A DNA stretch of 33,981 nucleotides from contig JAGFNK010000553.1 of assembly GCA_025769875.1 (NCBI GenBank), positions 1-33,981 on the forward strand. Reading direction: 5' to 3'. Below are positions 19,655-26,875 of the stretch, in pieces (the first letter of the stretch is position 1; every line of letters starts with the position of its first letter). The position numbers and the translations under genes were made by a program. The notes under the pieces were generated by a model. It saw only the letters and a list, made by a program, of their open reading frames with translations. It searched no databases and was not told where the DNA came from. This DNA comes from Russula earlei. Taxonomy: Eukaryota > Basidiomycota > Agaricomycetes > Russulales > Russulaceae.

Positions 19655-19770
19655 GTAATCTGAGCTGAGTTGATTCAGTGGTCAATATATATTTCACCTT
19701 TATTGAACAGTGAGTTGAGTTTTAGAGGACTCGACTTATCCATTTCTGCCTGTCATGTTAAGATACTGGT
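19655..19770 (+). repeat. Diverged copy of the outer arm of the 23 kb palindrome
   Basis: The sequence around TTTATTGAACAGTGAGTTGAG, GACTTATCC and CTGCCTGTCATGT aligns with 23360-23425 (TTTATTGTCCACTGAGTTGA, GACTTATCC, CTGCCTGTCGTGT). The region 19880-19970 next to it is a decayed copy of the GC-rich GGCTCGGC/GCCTGAG repeat. Confidence 0.5.
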
Positions 19771-20056
19771 AGGGGATAGTAGTGTTCATGCCCACTCACA
19801 AGACACTGAGTTAGTTATTGTATCTAGTCTGCAGTTCATGCACATGTGTGCTACAGTACACCCCTTGCACAAGCCCTGACTCAAGCCCTACTTGGGCTCG
19901 GCACGGCTCAGACTGCTCACAGCCCAGCTTCGATTTTCCCTGAGCCTGAGCCCCATCACGCATCACTAATCAGATCATGAGTAGTTGATGTGCCCCGGTC
20001 ATGCCAGCTTGCAATCCGTTCCGATCGGAGCATAGCCAAGCAGGTCATTACATCAG

Positions 20057-20063
20057 TATAAAA
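20057..20063 (+). promoter_or_regulatory. TATA box of the secreted-protein gene
   Basis: TATAAAA lies 155 bp upstream of the ATG at 20212. The intervening leader is pyrimidine-rich with CAA-type motifs, as in many basidiomycete promoters. Confidence 0.5.
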
Positions 20064-20211
20064 CCAATGCGTGCAATTACAATTCTGTCCAGCTGTGCTC
20101 CCAAACTCGTTAGTACCGGTTACTGACAACTTTCTAAACTTTCTACGCCACTGCCTTGTTCAATCTTCGACAACTTCCATTCAACAATTTATATTCCATT
20201 CATACATAACA

Positions 20212-20693
20212 ATGCGACCCTTCTCACATGTTTTGGCCATATTTTGCCTTGCCGTTGGTATCGCTCCATTCTTCGCGCATGCTTCATCCACACCGTACGC
20301 CAACCTCCTCAGTCATCTTTCTCCCTGAAATTGACCTTACCTCGCAGTCTGCCGGACGGCGTGCCTCAAGCGCATATGGATCAGTTGTCATCGATACATA
20401 AGGAGGTGCTACGGCACGGGGCAGTCCTCGATTCCAGACTCAAAGCCCTCAAAACGGCTGGTCACCCATTCGAAAGCAGAGAATGTCAAAATGCTGTGGA
20501 CGAATGTATGGATGCCATCAGACCCCTGAAGGAGCCAGTGGCGGTTCTCAACCAACAACATAGCACCCATCTGGGTGATGTTGCGCGTGCTACAGTGGAC
20601 GGTGCTTTGAACCGAAATCATCATCGTCAAGGGTACGGGTATATCCAGATACCTGATCAGGAAAAACCTCCTGTGCCGGCGAGAGATAATTAG
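20212..20693 (+). CDS. Small secreted protein, two exons, function unknown
   Basis: Proposed exons are 20212-20294 and 20348-20693, giving 142 aa. The 53-nt intron starts GTACGC and ends CTCGCAG, with a TTGAC-like branch site; it restores the frame exactly (83 + 346 nt). Exon 1 encodes a signal peptide with a hydrophobic core (SHVLAIFCLAVGIAPFFAHA). The mature part is hydrophilic and probably helical (MDQLSSIHKEVLRHGAVL) with two cysteines (ECQNAVDEC) and a proline-rich tail. I recognise no family. GC and CpG content are higher than in the surrounding repeats, supporting a live host gene. Without the intron the signal peptide frame ends at 20328. Confidence 0.6.
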
Positions 20694-20903
20694 CACTTAT
20701 TATCCCTCGCTAGTGTCATTTATCAAAAAATGAAATTATCGTCGCCAGTTTACCCCCTTATCGACCATTATGGATAATAATTTTACTATTATGATAATTC
20801 ATGGTTACACGATGCACCACTATTATTAGGCTCTCAGTGTGGGAACGCCAGGTGCCGCCGACCGAGATGGTAGTGAATTGCCGAGTTCCCAGTGACCCAT
20901 AGT

Positions 20904-21080
20904 ATGTGTGAAATGCCTGTTCCACCACCCCCTTGGATGAAGCCCCATTTGTCTTATCCACCTCAATTTGTTCAGCCAGAAGAACTGCAACAAATACAGA
21001 TCATAGGAGACTTCCCAACAGTGGTGCCGATACGCTCTGGACCCTTTACAGAAACAGCTACGATGGAGTCCGAACTCTGA
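20904..21080 (+). CDS. Possible short coding fragment, proline-rich
   Basis: A 58-codon frame from ATG 20904 to TGA 21078-21080 encodes MCEMPVPPPPWMKPHLSY and a hydrophilic tail. It has balanced composition but no recognised motif, and could be an exon of a gene whose other parts I cannot place. It may be chance. Confidence 0.2.
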   Translation: MCEMPVPPPPWMKPHLSYPPQFVQPEELQQIQIIGDFPTVVPIRSGPFTETATMESEL

Positions 21081-21225
21081 CTTGACTTTGAAAGATGATA
21101 TGGATGGCGTCCTCATATTCATTTTCTCTTCATGTGTATCAGGGACCTGACATCTCTCTAGGCCTATTTTCTGCTGCTCTCACCACATTAATCAGCAACA
21201 GCAAACAGAAATTGAAAACGAATAC

Positions 21226-21380
21226 AGAATAGGGTTTTTCCGGCCCAGCTTGGCCTGAAAGCCCTGGCTTTGGCTTGGCCTGAGGCGGCTTTGGCTTTCT
21301 AAAACCCCAGGCCGGGCCAAAGCTGTCAAACCCGGCTTGGCTCTGGCTTGGCCTGGCCTAGGCCACGGCTTTTGTACATA
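21226..21380 (+). repeat. GC-rich inverted repeat, left copy
   Basis: The segment is dominated by GGCTTGGCC/GGCCCAGC-type words and starts near AATAGGGTTTTTCCGGCCCAG. The reverse complement of 22424-22566 has the same start (TTAGGGATGTGCCCGGCCCAG) and word content. The pair flanks 1.0 kb and resembles terminal inverted repeats of a non-autonomous element. Confidence 0.55.
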
Positions 21381-21558
21381 AGATTTTCTGTATGTGAGCC
21401 CGCTGGCCACATGACTTGTACCACCCCTGCGCATTCACTTTCCCTTTGTCTTTCATCCCACTCACATCCCTCCTTCCAACTATCGTCATTCCTTTCACCT
21501 CACCCTCCTTTCCTCACGTTCCCACTCTCGACGTCATCCCCACCGCGTTGCCCACTCC

Positions 21559-21885
21559 ATGTCAGCAGACTACGACAACGGCTCAATTCGATCGCCGTCG
21601 ATGTCACTCGCCTTGCCGCTCAATGCCTTCATCCCTTCGGTCTTCAAGTTGGAGCACGGCTCCTCCCCACACTTCGACCTACAGCATGACACCATTGCCG
21701 TCCAGCTGCGCATCGCGCCCTCCCAAGACCGTCCCTCAAGCATCTTCCTTGCATCCGCCACACGTCTGCGCACACACCCATATGACGCGTTCATCATCGT
21801 CACCATCACCTTACCCGAGGGCTCACTGCCCACAGCACCTCGCCCATCGTCATTGTGGCACTATTTGAGGGCTTGCTGCCCATAG
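21559..21885 (+). CDS. Hypothetical ORF inside the GC-rich inverted repeats
   Basis: A 108-codon frame starts at ATG 21559 and is CpG-rich compared with its surroundings. It encodes MSADYDNGSIRSPSMSLALP and a serine/proline-rich remainder with no known motif. An overlapping frame (21416-21868) is equally open and the opposite strand is also open, so composition alone may explain it. It lies between inverted repeats and could be captured host sequence. Confidence 0.22.
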   Translation: MSADYDNGSIRSPSMSLALPLNAFIPSVFKLEHGSSPHFDLQHDTIAVQLRIAPSQDRPSSIFLASATRLRTHPYDAFIIVTITLPEGSLPTAPRPSSLWHYLRACCP

Positions 21886-22305
21886 CGTCTTGCCCCTGAC
21901 ATCATCACCGTATTGCCTCGCGCTCGCGGATTCGCAGTAGGAGGACTTTAGAATAGCACTTTTGTATTTAAATATTAAATATATTATGGAGTCGTTATGT
22001 TTTGGAGAGCATGATGAGGCATGGTAAGAGCATGGATTATACATGTGGAATGAGTGAAGTCTAGTGTACAACATGGTATGCTGCGGGACAAAGCAATCTA
22101 AGACTGAGGAAAGGGATTACAAGCAACCAACGTGACTGAGCATTGCACATTGACATATAGGCCACCAAAGCTTACATTGTACATGTACTTGACTCAAGCA
22201 AAAAGGAAGGTTGAGAGGGAAGCACAGATACGATGATGAAAAATGACAGGGAATGATGGTGTGTCCATGTCCATGCAAAGTTGATAAATTAAAGTTTGAT
22301 GATTA

Positions 22306-22406
22306 TGTCAGAAAATTGGGAGGGTGATTATATTGGATTTTATAGCATTATATTTAAATATAATCACAATAAAATCCAATATAATTGCCCTCCCAATTTT
22401 CCGACA
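22306..22406. repeat. 101-bp hairpin (38-bp arms)
   Basis: Arms 22306-22343 and 22369-22406 are inverted copies with about three differences (GTCAGAAAATTGGGAGGG against GTCGGAAAATTGGGAGGG). The centre is a further palindrome, ATTATATTTAAATATAAT. It looks like a very small foldback or MITE-type repeat beside the GC-rich repeat. Confidence 0.75.
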
Positions 22407-22423
22407 TACCCCAAATGATCAAA

Positions 22424-22566
22424 GCCGGGGCTTGACAGCCTGGCTTTGGCTTTTCAAATCACAGGCCGGGCCAAAGCCGTCACTTTGGCCCGGCTCGGCC
22501 CAGCCTATTTCAGCCTGGCTTGGCCCGGCTCACAGCCTGAGGCTGGGCCGGGCACATCCCTAATAC
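22424..22566 (-). repeat. GC-rich inverted repeat, right copy
   Basis: It contains GGCCGGGCCAAAGCCGTC and GGCTGGGCCGGGCAC and ends ATCCCTAATAC, mirroring the start of 21226-21380. The interval 22567-23011 to its right shows no supportable gene. Confidence 0.55.
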
Positions 22567-23011
22567 AGAAGATTAGATGGTGTTTTACCTGCAACAGAAT
22601 GTGGCCATGCTTTCTCAGACTTCTCAGCAAATATCATTCATCGTGCCTCAGTTCGCCATTCCTTCTTCTCCACCGCCATCTTATCACGCTTTCAGACCCT
22701 CCTCCATCTGTGTAAATGTATTCTGGTTCATGTTCCTTGTATCCAGTCTTTTCCACCACATTCCTCGCAATACTTGTCCAACAATGGGTTCAGGATTACA
22801 TGCACATCTTGTAGATTCATTATGGGCTATGCAGTGAATATATCGGTGTATTAGGTTTTGTGAGCAAATGTGCGTGCAGCGGCCAGATGTGTGTGCAGGC
22901 ATATGTGCATGAGAAAATGTCACTAGATAAGATAACAGCTCAGTGACTGAGTGTGACTCATGCATGTGAGCAATCACTGTGTAATATACTGTACCAATTA
23001 TTGCCGTTTTC

Positions 23012-23421
23012 ACACGATGGGGAGGAAGGGATAAGTCAGGTCTGCTTATAGTCAACTCAGTGGACAATAAAAGTAAAATATTTCAAGTGCTGAGTAGGCT
23101 CTGTTGTGGCCACAAATTATATTACATAAGTAATGACCTTAGTTGGGCATGAAAAATGTGACAAAAAAGGTTAAATATGGAGAGTCTACTCATTCTGGCA
23201 CAACATTTAGCCTAGGCTAGGGCTAAATGTTGTGCCAGAATGAGTAGACTCTCCATATTTAACCTTTTTTGTCACATTTTTCATGCTCAACTAAGGTCAT
23301 TACTTATGTAATATAATTTGTGGCCACAACAGAGCCTACTCAGCACTTGAAATATTTTACTTTTATTGTCCACTGAGTTGACTATAAGCAGACTTGACTT
23401 ATCCCTTCCTGCCTGTCGTGT
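23012..23421. repeat. 410-bp near-perfect palindrome (201-bp arms, 8-bp spacer)
   Basis: The arms meet at 23212 and 23221 around TAGGCTAG. Inner arms match with one mismatch in about 170 bp, and the outermost 30 bp have about four more. The unit edge includes GGATAAGTC and ACACGA. A single diverged arm occurs at 19655-19770. It would form a long snap-back RNA if transcribed. Confidence 0.85.
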
Positions 23422-23650
23422 CAGTGCACTTGGCAGAGCTTGAATTCCACCCAAATTGGCACAGAAACCCCCTCAAACATGTGGGATGAATATCTCCCTC
23501 AAAACAGCTTCAATTCATATAAAATTTATTGTCCCTGAATCGCCTGAATGAGGGCTAGGCAGCCCCATTGTTATCATGAGATTTGAGTGAGATTTGGTGG
23601 AGCTGGACTCAAGCCACCTCCACATGTGTATTAGATGAATTGTTACACCA
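23422..23650 (+). repeat. Dispersed repeat, plus-strand copy
   Basis: It aligns with the reverse complement of 16840-17075, starting at CAGTGCACTTGG. It directly continues the right arm of the palindrome, so the palindrome may be an inverted duplication of part of this repeat. No gene seen. Confidence 0.6.
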
Positions 23651-23692
23651 TTTTCCTTTTACGTTTACCTCTTACCTTTTGCTATGGACTGC

Positions 23693-24280
23693 TGTTACCG
23701 AGTGGTTTGGGGTCCGGAAGATGCCGGAACACCTGAACTATGGACTGCACCGTTTGCATTATGCGTGCGTCAGATCTTGATCGTTTATGTTCCTTGATAT
23801 CACATTCGGAGCGCGTTGATCGTATCTTTCAGAAGATGTACTGAAGAAGCAATGAGTAGCATTGCTTCTGTCCCAGATGTTCCTGTACCGCCACATACGA
23901 TGATTCCTTGATTGGGGAAGCACTTAATGCTTCCAGCACCAAGATCGTTTACATAGAAGCAACCTCACTTCTATGAGCCATGTTTTGCTTCTATAGCACC
24001 GACTAGTACTACAGTAGTACAAACCTTATCCCTGTAAGGCTATATAAAGCCCCCAGTTGTAACAGTTGAGCCCTAAGCTCGACTTAGTTTGCCAATCCCA
24101 AACAGTTGACTCCTACCCCATCTGCAGAGCCCCTCTCATCTTGTTGTCATACTCTAGAAGGATCTAAAACTCCTTCCCCTCCATGAGTATTGCTTGCTTG
24201 ACTCAAGCATATCTGCATTGGTAGGACGCGTTTATAGACGCGACCATTGATCTTATTTAAGGCACTTTGGAGCCTTAACA
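23693..24280 (+). repeat. F3 5' LTR
   Basis: 588 bp with TGTTA/TAACA ends. It carries TATATAAAG at 24041-24049, a start-site hairpin near 24064-24084 and a chain of other short hairpins, many built on GAAGC/GCTTC words. It is collinear with 31750-32337 without indels. Confidence 0.95.
24041..24086 (+). promoter_or_regulatory. F3 promoter and self-primer sequence
   Basis: TATATAAAG (24041-24049) is followed 25 nt later by AAGCTCGACTTA (24075-24086). That segment lies in the right arm of the hairpin AGTTGAGC/GCTCGACT and can pair over 12 bases, with one G-U pair, with 24281-24292. Confidence 0.65.
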
Positions 24281-24292
24281 TAAGTTGAGCTT
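24281..24292 (+). promoter_or_regulatory. F3 primer-binding site, probably self-primed
   Basis: TAAGTTGAGCTT abuts the LTR end and is complementary to the LTR RNA near its predicted 5' end (24075-24086). There is no TGG start of the kind seen with tRNA primers. This is the Tf1/sushi type of arrangement. Confidence 0.65.
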
Positions 24293-24351
24293 CTATCACA
24301 GACATCGCTGTGAAAGTGAACCAGAAATAGGCAGGAAGCCTAAAAGACTAG

Positions 24352-24525
24352 GATCTAGTCATCATACGGTCAGCAACCTACGCTGAAGTAGTCAAGGGGG
24401 AGAATCTATACAGACCTCTCCACGACAAGAAGAAGGTGTACTATGTGACTCTCGACGAGCAGCACGGTTGGACACACGCATACTTCTGTAAAGACCCCTA
24501 CTGTCATTGGCATAGACAGTGGTAA
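24352..24525 (+). CDS. F3 pre-gag ORF with FCKDPYCxWH motif
   Basis: The open frame of 57 codons lies between TAG 24349 and TAA 24523 and has no ATG. It encodes SATYAEVVKGENLYRP and YFCKDPYCHWHRQW, matching both F1 copies (7999-8247, 8269-8427) in order and spacing. Cys-x4-Cys-x-Trp-His suggests metal binding. The following ORF (24553-24948) is in the same frame after TAA and TAG. How translation would begin is unclear: non-AUG start, splicing, or decay of a start codon. Function unknown. Confidence 0.5.
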   Translation, partial: DLVIIRSATYAEVVKGENLYRPLHDKKKVYYVTLDEQHGWTHAYFCKDPYCHWHRQW

Positions 24526-24552
24526 GAGGGCAGACAAGTCCCGACTCCCTAG

Positions 24553-24948
24553 GAAAGGCAGTGGCGAGTGGACAAACTGGAAATCGAAGGAGAACATAGC
24601 ATACGCGTAAAGTTCAACCAGAAATCAAAGCAAGGAACCAAATTTGGTTGGTTCAAAGCTAGAGAGAGGGACGATCTACCCTCAGGAATCAAAGGAACTG
24701 CCATCTGGTGTTGGGCAGACCAGGAAGGGCCTAACAGATACGAGGTCCGATACAAAGGAAGCTACCTTCCTTGTGAATACATCAATGATCAGTGGTACTT
24801 TGTTGATTACCACAAAGGACGTCCCTACGCAGGAGAGGACGAAGACATCGACGAATATAAGGTCTTAGGTTTAGGAACCAAGACAGATCCTTATACTACT
24901 CATTGGGAACCCAGAAGCCCAGTAGGTAGACGAACCCAGCTCCATTGA
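24553..24948 (+). CDS. F3 second pre-gag ORF, unrecognised
   Basis: The open frame of about 131 codons has no internal ATG and ends at TGA 24946-24948, overlapping the gag open frame (from 24930) in the -1 direction. It is rich in aromatic and charged residues (GTAIWCWADQEGPNRYEV, INDQWYFVDYHKG) and looks globular. It may be the N-terminal part of Gag reached by a -1 shift within 24930-24948, or a decayed separate protein. No family recognised. Confidence 0.45.
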   Translation, partial: ERQWRVDKLEIEGEHSIRVKFNQKSKQGTKFGWFKARERDDLPSGIKGTAIWCWADQEGPNRYEVRYKGSYLPCEYINDQWYFVDYHKGRPYAGEDEDIDEYKVLGLGTKTDPYTTHWEPRSPVGRRTQLH

Positions 24949-26321
24949 TACAAAAGTCATCAAGTGGAGAAACAGAACAGTCGGACCCTCCGACTACAGA
25001 TCAGAAAGCAGAAGCACCAGAAGTATTGGAGCTAGCTGAAAGACTAGAGCAGACAGTACACGTCTCGCCCATTGAACCAACAATTGTTGAAGAACCAGAA
25101 GAATCAGTCGAAATGGCTACCATTGCAGCAACGCAGACAGCCACCATTGCCACCCAGACAGCAGGTGGAAGAGCAGGGCCCGTCATCGTAGTAAACCCTG
25201 GAGGAGGTCCACCTGGAGCAGGAGGACCACCTGGAGGTGGAGGAGTCCCCTTCGGACCCGGAGGTCCACCAGTACCAGGAGGAGGCCCACCTGGAGGAGG
25301 CCCTCCAGCAGGGGGACCACCAGCAGCACCTCCTGTAGGACCAGGGGCGAATCTGGCACCTCAGCCGGCACCAGGCCCCCATGGGGGCAACGGATCTCTA
25401 AAAGGAGACCCTCCTGAAGTCTTCAAAGGAGACAGGAAAAAGACGAAGTACTTTGTCCAGGATTTCAATCTATGGAATCTGCTCAACAGCGACAACCCGA
25501 CCATGACTATTCCAATGAAGCGAGTAGCCCTAGCTCTCACCTACATCAAAGGAGAGAAAGTACATGAATGGGTGGTCAATCAAACGAACCTGGTAGAAGC
25601 AAAAAGAAATGGGGACCCGCCGTCTCCCTATGCACCAGTGCAGCTAGATCCAACTGACATGCTCTTTTGGACCGAATTTGTGGATGACTTCTTCAGAGAA
25701 TTCAAAGACACCACAGAGCCTGAAGACGCTTTCATGGAGCTACAACAATTGTCCATGTCTAAAGCAGCATCGCTGGATGACTATACCAGCAAGTTCCTTG
25801 TTCTGCTCAGTAAAGCAGGATGGGACCAGAATTCACCAGGAGCAGTAGAAGCCTACAAGGCTGGCCTAATCACCTGGCTGGTGCGACGAATCTACAATCG
25901 ACCAGTCAGAGACATACCTGCCATCAATGATCTACGAGCATGGATCAATGCTGCCAGGGAAGAACAGGCCAGAGACCAGCTCATGAAAGCCAATATTGGA
26001 TCTGGAGGTGGATCGTTGACCACCAGGGAAAATCGCATGAAATCCCTACAGGTTGGGAAAAGGCGAAACCAAAGAGATCCGAATGCAATGGAAGTGGACT
26101 CAGTATCCACTGATGCAGCAAGGACCAAGCGACGTCCTCCTCTGACAGAGGAAAAGAAGAAACTGCTAGCAGAAGGGAAATGCTTCATCTGCAAGAAAGC
26201 AGGACATATCAGTCGGAACTGTCCTGACAAGGACAGAGTCAAGAAGAAATCAAGTAACCCAAGGGACAAAGGGAAAGCTCGAGCTCTGGAAACAGAGAAG
26301 GAGGACGACTCAGGGGACTAG
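24930..26321 (+). CDS. F3 Gag
   Basis: The frame is open from 24930. The first ATG is 25113 (402 aa from there), so translation starts there or by a shift from the upstream ORF. It contains a Gly/Pro-rich linker (about residues 28-85 from the ATG), a Ty3/gypsy Gag core beginning GDPPEVFKGDRKKTKYF, and a CCHC knuckle CFICKKAGHISRNC at about 357-370, then a basic tail. The TAG at 26319 may be premature: the -1 frame from about 26317 stays open to 26463 and reads like more Gag tail (MSTKQKEDLLEELMEQGF). Gag builds the particle and binds the genomic RNA. Confidence 0.85.
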   Translation, partial: TNPAPLIQKSSSGETEQSDPPTTDQKAEAPEVLELAERLEQTVHVSPIEPTIVEEPEESVEMATIAATQTATIATQTAGGRAGPVIVVNPGGGPPGAGGPPGGGGVPFGPGGPPVPGGGPPGGGPPAGGPPAAPPVGPGANLAPQPAPGPHGGNGSLKGDPPEVFKGDRKKTKYFVQDFNLWNLLNSDNPTMTIPMKRVALALTYIKGEKVHEWVVNQTNLVEAKRNGDPPSPYAPVQLDPTDMLFWTEFVDDFFREFKDTTEPEDAFMELQQLSMSKAASLDDYTSKFLVLLSKAGWDQNSPGAVEAYKAGLITWLVRRIYNRPVRDIPAINDLRAWINAAREEQARDQLMKANIGSGGGSLTTRENRMKSLQVGKRRNQRDPNAMEVDSVSTDAARTKRRPPLTEEKKKLLAEGKCFICKKAGHISRNCPDKDRVKKKSSNPRDKGKARALETEKEDDSGD

Positions 26322-26501
26322 TGGAAATGAAAGCACTGTCTCTGGGCGATCTACATCTCCTCCTCCTACCTATAACAAGAGCTCCTCCTCGGCGTCCATA
26401 AAGAAGATGTCCACCAAACAGAAGGAGGACTTGTTGGAAGAACTGATGGAACAGGGTTTTTAGGAACACCTAAGTCGACGGCCTGGCTTAGGAAGAATAG
26501 T

Positions 26502-26797
26502 GTGTTGCAAGTGTACATTAGAAGACTGAATGCTATGAATATTCCGTTCACTTTCGTCACTGCACACACAACGGCCGAGGAATCTGCTCTACTGGACAGT
26601 GGAGCAACAGAGAACTTCATCGATCACTCAGCTTGGAAAAGACTGAAGATTGGGAAACAAGAACTACATGAACCCATGGTAGTACGAAACAGTCGACGGA
26701 ACCCAGAATAAGCAAGGGGAACTCACCCATTACTGCTGGCTTCGCGTCCGATACAAGGAGAAGGAGAGCTTGCAAAGGTTCTATCTCACAGATTTAG
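26502..26797 (+). pseudogene. F3 protease, split by two +1 frame changes
   Basis: The retropepsin motif LLDSGATENFID (near 26596) lies in one frame that ends at 26711. Homologous sequence continues in the next frame from 26692 (VDGTQNKQGELTHYCW) and again in the next from about 26798 (DRVILGYPFLYEF), which runs into the RT ORF. Each step is consistent with one extra base near 26690 and near 26803. ATG 26535 is the first in frame. As it stands, protease is not made in one piece unless the shifts are bypassed. Confidence 0.78.
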
Positions 26798-26875
26798 GAA
26801 CAGGATCGGGTCATCCTGGGATATCCCTTCCTATATGAATTCGACCCCACCATCAACTGGAAGAAAGGACAGCTG

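Noticed and set aside
22567..22840. Open frame starting at 22577 with a hydrophobic stretch
   Set aside because: No motif, no promoter features and overlapping alternative frames; likely chance.
25001..25382. Antisense frames rich in Trp/Ser or Leu/Val opposite F3 gag
   Set aside because: They are the reverse complement of the GGPPGGG repeats and have no independent support.
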